A stretch of DNA of 64,000 nt from positions 1 to 64,000 of the forward strand of contig JANQEE010000015.1 in assembly GCA_028278525.1 (NCBI GenBank), in the 5' to 3' direction. The notes under the pieces are model-generated. The model saw only the letters and a program-made list of their open reading frames with translations. It did not search any database and was not told where the DNA came from. Position 1 is the first letter of the stretch, and every line of letters starts with the position of its first letter. The stretch comes from Minwuiaceae bacterium. GTDB lineage: Bacteria > Pseudomonadota > Alphaproteobacteria > Minwuiales > Minwuiaceae. Position numbers and translations under genes: made by a program. This document shows positions 35,619-44,455 of this stretch, one piece after another.

Positions 35619-35751
35619 CCCTTACACATTTTTGTCAGACCACTTCGTTTGAGTGGCCTACCAATTTCTTATTCTTTAAGTTGTACTATATCATTGATCT
35701 TGCCGCAACACGCGAATTTCACCTGGTGAGTCCGCGCCTGGCTTTCATGTC

Positions 35752-35913
35752 GTGGCCGACAGCGAAAAGCTCGGCAGAAGCGCCCCGATCGTCCTGGCCG
35801 AGCCCGCGACCGTCGACATGCTGGTGACCGAGGCGCCGCCCCCGCCGATCGCCGACCTGCTGACGCAAAACGACGTCGATATCGTCCTGGCCGGCGCCGG
35901 CAGAGGCGGCTGA
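35752..35913 (+). pseudogene. Remnant of a DeoR-family regulator 3' end (direct repeat, right copy)
   Basis: Translates as VADSEKLGRSAPIVLAEPATVDMLVTEAPPPPIADLL... and ends VLAGAGRGG followed by a stop, nearly the same as the last 53 residues of the intact DeoR protein (AADSEKFGRNAPIVLTEPATVDMLVTEAPP...). It has a few substitutions and a three-base deletion, so it is diverged rather than a recent copy. There is no promoter, start or N-terminal domain. Weak similarity may extend to about 35735 (GGCTTTCATG versus the GGCTTCATG of deoR), which would mean an internal deletion. Confidence 0.85.
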
Positions 35914-35963
35914 TCGCGCCGCCGTCAGGTGCTACTCTTTGCCCCGGCTACGGATGGACAACG

Positions 35964-36764
35964 ATGGATAGCAGCGACAAACCGGTTGCCGTCGAACGGC
36001 GCGACCGTGTCCTTTGGCTGACAGTCAACCGGCCGGAACGGCGCAATTCCCTGAACGGCGTCGTGTTCGACGCCCTGATCGAGGCGCTGACCGCGGCGGA
36101 TCGGGATGCCGGAATCCGCGCTGTCGTGCTGACGGGCGCCGGCGATAAGGCGTTTTCGGCCGGCGCGGATCTAAAGCCGGATACCCAATACACCGCACTC
36201 TCGCTCGGTGACGACGTGGCCGAACATCCCTATGTGCGTTTCGCCCGGGCGGCGCGCCGGTTCAGCAAGCCGCTGGTCGCGCGGGTCAACGGAGACGCGC
36301 TCGCCGGCGGGCTCGGCCTGCTCTCGCTCTGCGATATGGCGGTAGCGGCGGACCATGCCCGGGTCGGCCTGCCGGAAGTGAGGATCGGCCTGTTCCCGCT
36401 GGTCATCGTCGCCTCGCTGCGTCGGCTGATCCCGCGCCGCATCCTGATGGAAATGGCGATCACGGGGGAATTCCTGGACGCGGCAACGGCGAAGGAAATC
36501 GGCCTGTTCAACTACATCGTGCCTCGGGACGAGTTGGACGCCAAGACCGACTGGCTGATCCAACGCATCCTCGACAAGTCGCCGACCGCGGCCCGCCGCG
36601 GCAAGCTCGCCATGCAGCGCATGTGGGAAATGACGGAGGACGATTCCCTGTCCCACGCGCAATCCGAACTGGCGCTGCTGTTCGCGACAGCCGATCACGC
36701 GGAAGGCCTGGCCGCCTTCAACGAAAAGCGCGCGCCCAACTGGCCAGGCTCGCGCGACGACTAA
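35964..36764 (+). CDS. Enoyl-CoA hydratase/isomerase family protein
   Basis: A 266-aa crotonase-fold protein. Key regions are the oxyanion-hole loop SAGADLK (residues ~65-72, in [19 protein letters not shown]) and the second hole segment [21 protein letters not shown]. The position of the first catalytic Glu is not obvious from the linear sequence (NGDALAGG then [10 protein letters not shown]); Glu in LPEVRIG probably serves as the second. Substrate unknown. Its stop overlaps that of the convergent pta gene by two bases. Confidence 0.88.
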   Translation: MDSSDKPVAVERRDRVLWLTVNRPERRNSLNGVVFDALIEALTAADRDAGIRAVVLTGAGDKAFSAGADLKPDTQYTALSLGDDVAEHPYVRFARAARRFSKPLVARVNGDALAGGLGLLSLCDMAVAADHARVGLPEVRIGLFPLVIVASLRRLIPRRILMEMAITGEFLDAATAKEIGLFNYIVPRDELDAKTDWLIQRILDKSPTAARRGKLAMQRMWEMTEDDSLSHAQSELALLFATADHAEGLAAFNEKRAPNWPGSRDD

Positions 36765-37768
36765 CCGACCGCCCCGTCCATCGCGTTCGCCTGCACGCCG
36801 GTCACGGCGATCATATGATAGACATCGTCGGCGCTGCAGCCGCGCGACAGGTCGTTGGCGGGGCGGGCCAGCCCCTGCAGGATCGGACCGATCGCCTTCG
36901 CGCCGCCGATCCGCTGCGCGATCTTGTAGCCGATATTGGCGGCGTCCAGATTGGGAAAAACCATCACGTTCGCCCGCCCTTTCAGGGGCGAGTCGGGCGC
37001 TTTAGCGGCGCTGACCGCCGGCACGAAGGCGGCGTCGAACTGCAGGTCGCCGTAGACCTTCAGGTCCGGCCGCATGGAACCGACCAACCCCGACGCCTCG
37101 ACCACATGACTCACCCGGTCGTGCCGGGCGCTGCCGCTGGTCGAGAACGAGAGCATGGCGACACGCGGCTCCTCGCCGATCAGCGCGCGGAAGGACTCGG
37201 CGGAAGCGATGGCGATGGTGGCCAGTTCCTTGACCGTCGGCTCGACGATCAGGCCGCAATCGGCAAACACCAGCGCGCCTTTCTGCTCGTGGTGCGGCTC
37301 GCACAGCATCATCAGGAAGAAGCTGGAGACCGTTTCGACACCCGGTGCGCGGCCGATGATCTGCAAGGCGGCCCGCACCGTATCGGCGGTTGTCGCGACC
37401 GCGCCGCCGACGGCCCCGTCGGCGGCCCCCAGGCGCACCATCATCGCCGCGAAACCCAACGGATCGGTCATCGCCGTCCGGGCCCTGTCGATGTCGATGC
37501 CCTTATGCTTTCGCAGCTCGTAATACGCGGCGGCGTAAGTCTCGGGCGTTTCCGCCGGATCGACGATATCCAACCCCACCTCATCGGCGCCCAGCGCGGC
37601 AATCTTCTCCTGGATGACCGCCGGTTGTCCAAGCAGGGTGATGCGGGCGATGCCGTCGCGCACCGCACGCACGGCACCTTCAACAACGCGCGAATCCTCC
37701 CCTTCGGCAAGGACGATCCGTTTCGGGTTCGCCGCGGCGGCGGCAAGAATATCGTCGAGCGGTTTCAT
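36761..37768 (-). CDS. pta: Phosphate acetyltransferase, short type
   Basis: A 335-aa Pta (catalytic domain only), converting acetyl phosphate plus CoA to acetyl-CoA. It begins [32 protein letters not shown] and contains [45 protein letters not shown] and the [14 protein letters not shown] end block. GAGG lies six bases before the ATG. It stands last in the unit iseJ-xsc-yeiH-pta, where it would turn the acetyl phosphate made by Xsc into acetyl-CoA. Confidence 0.93.
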   Translation of the reverse strand: MKPLDDILAAAAANPKRIVLAEGEDSRVVEGAVRAVRDGIARITLLGQPAVIQEKIAALGADEVGLDIVDPAETPETYAAAYYELRKHKGIDIDRARTAMTDPLGFAAMMVRLGAADGAVGGAVATTADTVRAALQIIGRAPGVETVSSFFLMMLCEPHHEQKGALVFADCGLIVEPTVKELATIAIASAESFRALIGEEPRVAMLSFSTSGSARHDRVSHVVEASGLVGSMRPDLKVYGDLQFDAAFVPAVSAAKAPDSPLKGRANVMVFPNLDAANIGYKIAQRIGGAKAIGPILQGLARPANDLSRGCSADDVYHMIAVTGVQANAMDGAVG

Positions 37769-37785
37769 CGGGACCTCACAACGGG

Positions 37786-38820
37786 TCACGCGAGATAGTG
37801 AATGCCGGCGAGGATGATGCCGGCGATCAAAAGCGTCTCGGCGACGATCAGCGTGATGGCCTGACCGCCGACATCGAAAACGCTGCGGAACGATGTCTTC
37901 ATCCCGACCGCCGCGATCGCGACCAGCAGCGCCCAGCGCGACAGGTCGCCCAGTTGTTCGCCGACCGCCGCGGGAATCAGGCCGAAAGAGTTCAGCGCCG
38001 CGAGGCCGATGAAGGGCAGGACGAACCCCGGGATCAGCGGCGGCCGCTTCGTCTGGCACGGCTGTTCCGCGCCCGCCGCCCGGATCGCAAGCGCGAAAAC
38101 CAGCACGACCGGGGCCAGCATGGTCACGCGGATCAGCTTGACGACGGTCGCCGTCTCGCCCGTCTCCGCCGAGACCGAGAATCCGGCGCCGACCACCTGC
38201 GCCACGTCGTGAATGGTGCCGCCGAGGAAGATGCCGGTCGCCCGCGCATCCAGATCGAAGATCTCCGTGATCATCGGATAGGCGATCATGGCGATCGTGC
38301 TCAGCACCGTGACGCTCAGCACCGTGAAGATCAGGTTGCGTTCGGAGAACTGGTTCTTCGGTAAAACGGCGGCGATCGCCATGGCAGCCGACGCGCCGCA
38401 GATCGCGACCGAGCCACCGGTCAAAAGCGCCAGCCGCCAGCCCCGGCCAAGCAGCCGCGCCCCGAGCAGGCCGAACAGGATGGTGGCGATAACGCTGAGG
38501 ACGACCAGCGCGATCATTTCCGCCCCAAGGCCGATCAGCAATTCGACGCTGATCCTGACGCCCAGAAGCGCCACGCCGAAGCGCAGTACCGTCGTTGCCG
38601 TGAACTGGATACCCGGAACGCAGCGCCCTTCTTCCGCCAGAAAGTGAAACGCGATGCCCAGCAGCAGCGCCATCAGCATCGCCGGCGCGCCGTAGTGATC
38701 GGACAGGAACTGTGCCGTGATGGCGACGGCCACGGACACCAGGAAACCGGGGCCGGCTTCTCTGAGAAACGCCCGTGTTCGTCCCAGTCCCGTTGCTACG
38801 ACACCTGTATCGCTTGTCAT
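37786..38820 (-). CDS. YeiH-family putative anion exporter
   Basis: A 344-aa membrane protein (about ten hydrophobic segments) of the UPF0324/YeiH family. Recognisable blocks: [56 protein letters not shown] and [19 protein letters not shown]. In sulfonate-degradation clusters YeiH- or TauZ-type proteins are thought to export sulfite or sulfate released by Xsc, which fits its position between xsc and pta. This is inference from context; the transported ion is not read from the sequence. Confidence 0.85.
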   Translation of the reverse strand: MTSDTGVVATGLGRTRAFLREAGPGFLVSVAVAITAQFLSDHYGAPAMLMALLLGIAFHFLAEEGRCVPGIQFTATTVLRFGVALLGVRISVELLIGLGAEMIALVVLSVIATILFGLLGARLLGRGWRLALLTGGSVAICGASAAMAIAAVLPKNQFSERNLIFTVLSVTVLSTIAMIAYPMITEIFDLDARATGIFLGGTIHDVAQVVGAGFSVSAETGETATVVKLIRVTMLAPVVLVFALAIRAAGAEQPCQTKRPPLIPGFVLPFIGLAALNSFGLIPAAVGEQLGDLSRWALLVAIAAVGMKTSFRSVFDVGGQAITLIVAETLLIAGIILAGIHYLA

Positions 38821-38871
38821 CTTTTTATTCGGCGGCGGCCGATTGCGTCGGCCGCCGCCTTATCCATGGGT

Positions 38872-40650
38872 TCAGGCGATCTGCTGCGGGCGCATATCGT
38901 CCTTGCTGATGCCGGCAACGACCGTCGGCTTCTTCATCGCGTCGCGGCGGAACGGCTCGCCCAGTTCCTGGTTGAGCACGACTTCCAGGAACGTGGTCAC
39001 GTTGTCTTCCATCTGCGCCTTGACCGCCGCCCGCAGGCCCTCGGTCAGTTCGTCCATGGTGGTGACCTGTACGCCCTTGACCCCGCAACCCTCGGCGACC
39101 TTCGCGTACTCGACGCCGAGATTGAGTTCGGTGCCAACGAAGTTGTCGTCGAACCAAAGCGTCGTGTTGCGCTTTTCCGCGCCCCATTGGTAGTTGCGGA
39201 AGATCACCATGGTGATCGGCGGCCAGTCGTTGCGGCCGCAGGCGGTCATCTCGCTCATCGAGATGCCGAAGGCGCCGTCGCCGGCAAAGCCGATGACCGG
39301 CACGTCGGGGCGGCCGATCTTGGCGCCGAGAATCGCCGGGAAGCCATAGCCGCAAGGACCGAACAGGCCCGGCGCGAGATACTTCCGGCCCTCCTCGAAG
39401 GTCGGGTAGGCATTGCCGATGGCGCAGTTATTGCCGATGTCCGACGAGATGATCGCATCCTTCGGCATCGCCGCCTGAATGGCGCGCCAGGCCATGCGCG
39501 GCGACATCCGTTCCGGCTGGCGGTTGCGCGCCCGCTCGTTCCAGTTGGTGCCCGGATCGTCGTCCTCATGGTCCATCGACGAGAGCGTCTGCAGCCAGCG
39601 CGACTTGGTCTCGGCGACCAGTTCCCGCCGCTCTTTCCGGCCCTCGTCGCCGGCGTTGCCGGAGAGTTGCTGGAAGACCTGCTCCGCCACGGCCTTGGCA
39701 TCGCCCTGGATGGCGACCGTGACTTTCTTGGTCAGCCCGATCCGGTCGGCGTTGATGTCGACCTGGATGACCTTGGCTTCCGTCGGCCAGTAGTCGATAC
39801 CGTAACCCGGCAGCGTCGAGAACGGATTGAGCCGGGTGCCGAGCGCCAGCACCACGTCCGCCTTGGCGATCAGTTCCATCGCCGCCTTCGAGCCGTTATA
39901 GCCGAGCGGACCGACCGACAGAGGATGCGAGCCGGGGAAGGCGTCGTTGTGCTGGTAGCCGCAGCAGACCGGTGCATCCAGACGCTCCGCCAGGACCTTC
40001 GAGGCGTCGATCGCGCCGGAAAGGACCACTCCGGCGCCATTCAGGATCACCGGGAATTGCGCCTTCGACAGCAGCCTCGCGGCATCGGCGATCGCTTCCG
40101 GCCCGCCCGCCGGCCGTTCCAGCCGCACCGTCTGCGGCAGGTCGATATCGACTACCTGGGTCCAGTAATCGCGCGGTACGTTGATCTGCGCCGGGGCGCA
40201 GCCGCGCCAGGATTTCTCGATCACCCGGTTCAGGACTTCCGCGATGCGCGACGGATCGCGTACCTCCTCCTGATAGCAGACCATGTCCTCGAACAGTTTC
40301 ATCTGCTCGATTTCCTGGAAGCCGCCCTGCCCGATCGTCTTATTGGCGGCCTGCGGCGTCACCAGCAGCATCGGCGTATGGTTCCAGTAAGCGGTCTTGA
40401 TCGGGGTCACGAAGTTGGTGATGCCCGGCCCGTTCTGGGCGATGGCCATGCACATCTTGCCGGTCGACCGGGTGTAGCCGTCCGCGATCATGCCGGCGTT
40501 GCCCTCATGCGCGCAGTCCCAGAAGGTAATGCCGGCTGCCGGAAACAAATCGGAGATCGGCATCATCGCCGATCCAATGATGCCGAAGGAGTGCTCAATC
40601 CCGTGCATCTGCAAAACCTTCACGAAGGCTTCTTCCGTGGTCATTTTCAT
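38872..40650 (-). CDS. xsc: Sulfoacetaldehyde acetyltransferase (Xsc)
   Basis: A 592-aa thiamine-diphosphate enzyme converting sulfoacetaldehyde plus phosphate to acetyl phosphate plus sulfite. The ThDP-binding pattern (GDGAFGISMSEMTACGRNDWPPITMVIFRNYQWG, residues ~455-490) and the N-terminal MKMTTEEAFVKVLQMHGIEHSFGIIGSAMMPISDLFPAAGITFWDCAHEGNAGMIADGY, which is specific to Xsc among acetolactate-synthase relatives, are clear. The ATG at 40650 (AGGA nine bases upstream) is preferred over the longer frame from 40677. It joins iseJ on one side and a YeiH-type exporter and pta on the other, i.e. a full path from C2 sulfonate to acetyl-CoA. Confidence 0.95.
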   Translation of the reverse strand: MKMTTEEAFVKVLQMHGIEHSFGIIGSAMMPISDLFPAAGITFWDCAHEGNAGMIADGYTRSTGKMCMAIAQNGPGITNFVTPIKTAYWNHTPMLLVTPQAANKTIGQGGFQEIEQMKLFEDMVCYQEEVRDPSRIAEVLNRVIEKSWRGCAPAQINVPRDYWTQVVDIDLPQTVRLERPAGGPEAIADAARLLSKAQFPVILNGAGVVLSGAIDASKVLAERLDAPVCCGYQHNDAFPGSHPLSVGPLGYNGSKAAMELIAKADVVLALGTRLNPFSTLPGYGIDYWPTEAKVIQVDINADRIGLTKKVTVAIQGDAKAVAEQVFQQLSGNAGDEGRKERRELVAETKSRWLQTLSSMDHEDDDPGTNWNERARNRQPERMSPRMAWRAIQAAMPKDAIISSDIGNNCAIGNAYPTFEEGRKYLAPGLFGPCGYGFPAILGAKIGRPDVPVIGFAGDGAFGISMSEMTACGRNDWPPITMVIFRNYQWGAEKRNTTLWFDDNFVGTELNLGVEYAKVAEGCGVKGVQVTTMDELTEGLRAAVKAQMEDNVTTFLEVVLNQELGEPFRRDAMKKPTVVAGISKDDMRPQQIA

Positions 40651-40725
40651 GTGAGAGATCCTTTCTTTCTTATGCATGACCCGCCGGTCGTCGCGCGATG
40701 GGCGGATCGGGCGCTTCCCCAGTAC

Positions 40726-42330
40726 TCAGACGCGGTGATCCTCCAGGATCATGTCGCTGGCTTTCTCGCCGATCATGATCGCGGGAGCGTTGGTATTGCC
40801 GGAAACGATCTCCGGCATGATCGAACAGTCGGCGACACGAAGACCGCGGACACCGTGCACCTTCAGCCTCGCGTCCACCACAGCCATCGGGTCGGGGCCC
40901 ATCTTGCAGGTTCCGGTCGGATGATAGATCGTCGTCGCGCTATCGCGCACCCATTCCAGCATGTCGTCGTCGCTCTCGACCTCTCGGCCGGGCTGGAACT
41001 CACTGGCGATCTTGCCCGACAGCGGCTTATGTTCGGCGATCTGCCGTGCGATCTTGAAGCCGTCGACGATGGTTCGCCGGTCGGTTTCCGTCGCCAGATA
41101 ATTCGGATGGATGGCCGGATAAGTCCCGGGCTTATCGTCCTTCAGGCGGATCTCGCCGCGGCTTTCAGGGCGAAGCTGACAGACCGACATGGTGAAGGCG
41201 GAGAACGGATGCACCCCTTCTCCCGGGCTGTCGGCCGACCACGGCTGGATGTGGAACTGAATGTCCGGCGTCTCGACCTCCGGCCTGGTTTTCAGGAAGC
41301 CGGTGGCCAGGCTGGCGGCCATGGTCATCGGTCCCGACCGGAACAGGATGTACTTCAGCCCGATCCGCAGTTTGTTGAACAGGCTCCGCACTTCGTCGTT
41401 CAGCGTCGGCTCGTTGCACTTGTAGACCAGCCGCGCCTGCAGGTGGTCCTGCAGGTTCTTGCCGACACCCGGCAGGGCGGCGTGCACGTCGATGCCGTGT
41501 TTCCTCAGTTGGTCCGCCTCGCCAACACCTGACAGCATCAGGATCTGCGGCGAGCCGATCGCGCCGGAGGAGAGCACCACCTCGCCCCTGGCGCGGACCG
41601 ACTGCTCGCGGCCATGTCTGTCCAGGTAGGCGACGCCGACCGCGCGGTTGTCCTCGAACAGGATGCGGGTCGTATGGGCCCGTGTCACGATCTTCAGGTT
41701 CGGCCGGTTTTTGACCGGATGCAGATAGGCGACCGCGGCCGAACACCGTCGCCCCTGGCGCGCCGTTAGTTGGAAGTAGCCGACGCCCTCCTGGTCGGCG
41801 CCGTTGTAGTCGTCATTGAAGGGATAACCTGCGTCCTGCGCCGCGGCGACCCAGGCATCGCAGATCGGCCGGCTCAGCCGCATGTTCGATACCGTGAGCG
41901 GCCCGCCGGTGCCGTGATAGTCGTCGGCGCCGCGCTCCTGGTCCTCCGCCCGCTTGAACACCGGCAGCACGTCGTCCCAGCCCCAGCCCTGATTGCCCAT
42001 CTGGCGCCAGCGGTCATAGTCCTGCGGCTGCCCGCGCACGTACAGCAGGCCGTTCAGGGACGAAGACCCGCCGATCACCTTGCCGCGCGGCCAGTCGAGT
42101 TGGCGCCCGTTCAGTCCAGGGTCCGGCTCGGTCTTGTAGCACCAGTCGACGCTGGGATTGTGCATCGTCTTGAAGTAGCCGACGGGGACATGGATCCACG
42201 GGTTGATATCGCGCCCGCCGGCCTCCAACAGGACCACGCGGTTCGACGGATCGGCGCTCAGCCGGTTAGCCAGGACGCAGCCCGCCGATCCGGCACCGAC
42301 GACGACATAGTCGGCTTCGAGCTCATCCAT
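40726..42330 (-). CDS. iseJ: Isethionate dehydrogenase-like GMC oxidoreductase
   Basis: A 534-aa FAD enzyme of the GMC/choline-dehydrogenase type. It has the FAD-binding N-terminus ([32 protein letters not shown]), [20 protein letters not shown], the second GMC signature ([20 protein letters not shown]) and the C-terminal active-site end ([10 protein letters not shown]...[20 protein letters not shown]). In known isethionate-degradation clusters IseJ is this kind of flavoprotein, oxidising isethionate to sulfoacetaldehyde. Position next to xsc supports it; choline dehydrogenase is the main alternative. ATG 42330 has GGAGG about ten bases upstream. Confidence 0.8.
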   Translation of the reverse strand: MDELEADYVVVGAGSAGCVLANRLSADPSNRVVLLEAGGRDINPWIHVPVGYFKTMHNPSVDWCYKTEPDPGLNGRQLDWPRGKVIGGSSSLNGLLYVRGQPQDYDRWRQMGNQGWGWDDVLPVFKRAEDQERGADDYHGTGGPLTVSNMRLSRPICDAWVAAAQDAGYPFNDDYNGADQEGVGYFQLTARQGRRCSAAVAYLHPVKNRPNLKIVTRAHTTRILFEDNRAVGVAYLDRHGREQSVRARGEVVLSSGAIGSPQILMLSGVGEADQLRKHGIDVHAALPGVGKNLQDHLQARLVYKCNEPTLNDEVRSLFNKLRIGLKYILFRSGPMTMAASLATGFLKTRPEVETPDIQFHIQPWSADSPGEGVHPFSAFTMSVCQLRPESRGEIRLKDDKPGTYPAIHPNYLATETDRRTIVDGFKIARQIAEHKPLSGKIASEFQPGREVESDDDMLEWVRDSATTIYHPTGTCKMGPDPMAVVDARLKVHGVRGLRVADCSIMPEIVSGNTNAPAIMIGEKASDMILEDHRV

Positions 42331-42439
42331 TTGGTGTGTTCCCTCCCGGCTTGCAATTTTCTGGCTTGCTATCGCGACAATATTATGCTCTTTTTGAGAA
42401 TACAAGTCTCAATTATCAAAAATCCGTGGGAGGAAACGA
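42331..42439. promoter_or_regulatory. Divergent promoter region between iseJ and the TRAP operon
   Basis: A 109-base gap whose second half (42360-42425) is AT-rich. TTGAGA and TCTCAA (42394-42399 and 42407-42412) form a 6-bp inverted repeat with a seven-base spacer, a plausible site for the IclR-type regulator encoded downstream. GGGAGGAAAC before 42440 is the ribosome site of the binding-protein gene. Confidence 0.5.
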
Positions 42440-43675
42440 ATGACGGTCTCGGAAAAATTCAGAGGCATTTCGCGCCGCGATGTCCTCAAGCTGACACGGC
42501 AGTTCGGCGTAACCTCAACCCTGCTGGCCGCCGGCGGTTTCGGCGGCGCCATGACCTTCGCCTCGCTCGCCCGGGCAGCGGAATCGACCTATGAAAAGCG
42601 GTTCGCCAAGCAACCGAAGCACCAGCTCAAATTCGGCGCATCCGGTTTCAACGCCCGCAACCTGTTGATCGAACGGGCTGGCTGCCTGGAGTTCGCGCGC
42701 GACCTGGAAGAGCGCACCGAGGGTGAGATCCGCATCGAATTCATCGGCGACAACCAGATCTGCGGTCAGCTTTCCTGCGTCGAGAAGACCCAGCTCGGCA
42801 TCGTCGACATCTATGCCGCCTCGACCCAGAACTCGGCCGGCGGCGCGCCCTACCTCAATGTGCTCGACTACGCCTACATGTTCCCAAGCCGCGCCTCGCA
42901 GTACTACTTCCTCTACAGCCCCGCGAGTCAGAAGATCCTGCGCGAACCGCTGGAGAAGCGGCACGGCCTGAAGTTCCTGTTCTCGCATTGCGAACTGCGT
43001 GGCATTCAGCTCGGCCTCAGCTCGAAGGACAAGCCGACGGTGACGAAGCTGGAAGAGCTTTTCGGCACCAAGAACCGGGTCACCGGCACGCAGCTCGGCC
43101 GCATCGCCATGCAGCAGCTGAACCTCAACCCGGTGCCCGTCGCCTGGGAAGAGACGCTCGACGGGCTGAAACAGGGCCTAATCGACGGCGCGGAAACCTG
43201 GGCCTCCGCCGTCGCCTACGCCAACATGTCGCCGGTGGTCTCGCAATCCGTTGACCTGAAGTTCTTCTGCGGCACCGAACACACCTCGATGTCGGCCAAG
43301 GTGTTCGACTCGCTGGAACCGCACCTCCAGGATGCCGTCATGGAATCCGCCTATCTGGCGCAGGTGCATGTCCAGGCCGCGAACGAGGCGGCGCTGGTCA
43401 AGACGGTTGGCTTCTCCGAGCCGCAGCTGCCGGACACGATCTTCGTCGAGCACGGCGTCCGGCCGGCCTTCCTGGCGCCCGATCAGATCAAGATGGCGGA
43501 GGAAATGTGCTCGCCGGAGTTCAACCCGAAACCCTGGGCCCAGTGGCGCGAACGTCTCAACAAATGGGCCGGCGGCATCGACACCTACGCCGAAATCCAC
43601 AAGGTCGCCCGCGAGATTCCGGCCGACATGAAGCCCGAAAACGTGGAGCCGCGGCGCTGGTGGCGCGCCGCCTGA
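42440..43675 (+). CDS. iseK: TRAP transporter substrate-binding protein (probable isethionate)
   Basis: A 411-aa TRAP binding protein (DctP family). The N-terminus carries a twin-arginine-type signal (SRRDVLKLTRQFG, then a hydrophobic stretch ending near ARAAE). The mature part shows the family pattern: LKFGASGFNARNLLIERAGCLEFARDLEERTEGEIRIEF, then VEKTQLGIVDIYAASTQNS and WEETLDGLKQGLIDGAETWASAVAY, the segment that lies across the ligand-binding cleft. In isethionate users a three-gene TRAP system, IseKLM, carries the substrate; the assignment rests on divergence from iseJ-xsc. A stable hairpin follows its stop. Confidence 0.78.
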   Translation: MTVSEKFRGISRRDVLKLTRQFGVTSTLLAAGGFGGAMTFASLARAAESTYEKRFAKQPKHQLKFGASGFNARNLLIERAGCLEFARDLEERTEGEIRIEFIGDNQICGQLSCVEKTQLGIVDIYAASTQNSAGGAPYLNVLDYAYMFPSRASQYYFLYSPASQKILREPLEKRHGLKFLFSHCELRGIQLGLSSKDKPTVTKLEELFGTKNRVTGTQLGRIAMQQLNLNPVPVAWEETLDGLKQGLIDGAETWASAVAYANMSPVVSQSVDLKFFCGTEHTSMSAKVFDSLEPHLQDAVMESAYLAQVHVQAANEAALVKTVGFSEPQLPDTIFVEHGVRPAFLAPDQIKMAEEMCSPEFNPKPWAQWRERLNKWAGGIDTYAEIHKVAREIPADMKPENVEPRRWWRAA

Positions 43676-43692
43676 CCGTCGGCGAGTGACAA

Positions 43693-43724
43693 CGGGCGGC
43701 CCGGCTTAAAAAGAAGGCCGCCCG
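43693..43724 (+). promoter_or_regulatory. Intercistronic hairpin after the TRAP binding-protein gene
   Basis: CGGGCGGCC (43693-43701) and GGCCGCCCG (43716-43724) form a perfect 9-bp stem with a 14-base loop, followed by AAAACCAAAA. It lacks a T tract. It resembles the structure at 7821-7853: both stand between a binding-protein gene and its permease genes and may protect or attenuate the mRNA. A second weaker hairpin (43739-43760) lies just before the next ribosome site. Confidence 0.6.
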
Positions 43725-43776
43725 AAAACCAAAATGGCGGAGCCGGCCCGAACCGGTTCCGCGGGAGGGAATTCCT

Positions 43777-44445
43777 ATGGCGGCCCTGTTTGCCGAGGCC
43801 GGCGCCCTTCTCGGCGCCTTATTCTCCAACGACGCCTGGACGCTCAGCGAAGCGCTCCGCACCGACGGCGCCTGGCTGGTCAGTCTGGTCGGAACGATGC
43901 TCGGCGCGGTGGTCGTCCTGTTCGTCTACCGTCTCGTGCCGTTCCTCGACCGGCAGCTCGAACGCACCGTGATGGTCTGGAGCTATCTGATCATCGCCGG
44001 CATCATCTTCGTCGAGGTGTTCCGACGCTTCGTGCTGAACGAACAGGTGCCGTGGTCGACGACCGTGCCGCCGTTCCTGTTCCTGGTCATGACCTGGTTC
44101 GGCTGCGCCTATAACGTCCAGCTTCGCACGCATCTCGCCTTCAGCGAATTCCGCATGAACCTGCCCCGGGGCGGCCAGCTGATCTGCCTCGGCCTCGATG
44201 CCCTTCTATGGTTCGTGTTTTGCTGGGTCGTCGTCACGACGTCGGCCCGGGTCACCGCCAATTCGGCCGCGAATTTTCAGATCCTGCTGGGCACCGACAA
44301 CGTCCTGCAATGGTGGTTTCTCGCTACCGTGCCGCTTGCCTTCATCCTGCTGGCCGCGCGGGTGCTGGAGAACCTGATCCAGGATATCGGCAATTACCGC
44401 TCCGGCGCGCCGATCATCGAACAAGCCGTAATCGGCGGAGAGTGA
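43777..44445 (+). CDS. iseL: TRAP transporter small permease (DctQ family)
   Basis: A 222-aa protein with four membrane helices (residues ~27-50, ~65-90, ~140-160 and ~180-205) and the DctQ-type central region (QLERTVMVWSYLIIAGIIFVEVFRRFV...PWSTTVPPFLFLVMTWFGCAYNVQLRTHLAF). It joins the large permease and binding protein of the TRAP system. GGGAGGGAA lies before the ATG. Ten bases separate it from the DctM gene. The gene symbol rests on the cluster, not on the sequence alone. Confidence 0.83.
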   Translation: MAALFAEAGALLGALFSNDAWTLSEALRTDGAWLVSLVGTMLGAVVVLFVYRLVPFLDRQLERTVMVWSYLIIAGIIFVEVFRRFVLNEQVPWSTTVPPFLFLVMTWFGCAYNVQLRTHLAFSEFRMNLPRGGQLICLGLDALLWFVFCWVVVTTSARVTANSAANFQILLGTDNVLQWWFLATVPLAFILLAARVLENLIQDIGNYRSGAPIIEQAVIGGE

Positions 44446-44455
44446 GCGAACCGCG

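Larger units (their letters stand above)
31449..35751. other. Lower-GC insert between two copies of the deoR 3' end
   Basis: About 4.3 kb lying between the intact deoR stop and the second, degraded deoR 3' copy. It contains only the two lipoprotein genes (minus strand) and their flanks, is clearly less GC-rich than the sequence on both sides, and has no transposase or integrase. 31449-31590 and 35619-35751 hold no gene that I can see; the latter should contain the promoter of the lipoprotein pair. Acquisition by recombination is likely; the mechanism is not visible. Confidence 0.65.

Noticed and set aside
38644-41532. 962-aa plus-strand open frame
   Set aside because: Antisense across yeiH, xsc and iseJ; composition is that of a shadow frame.
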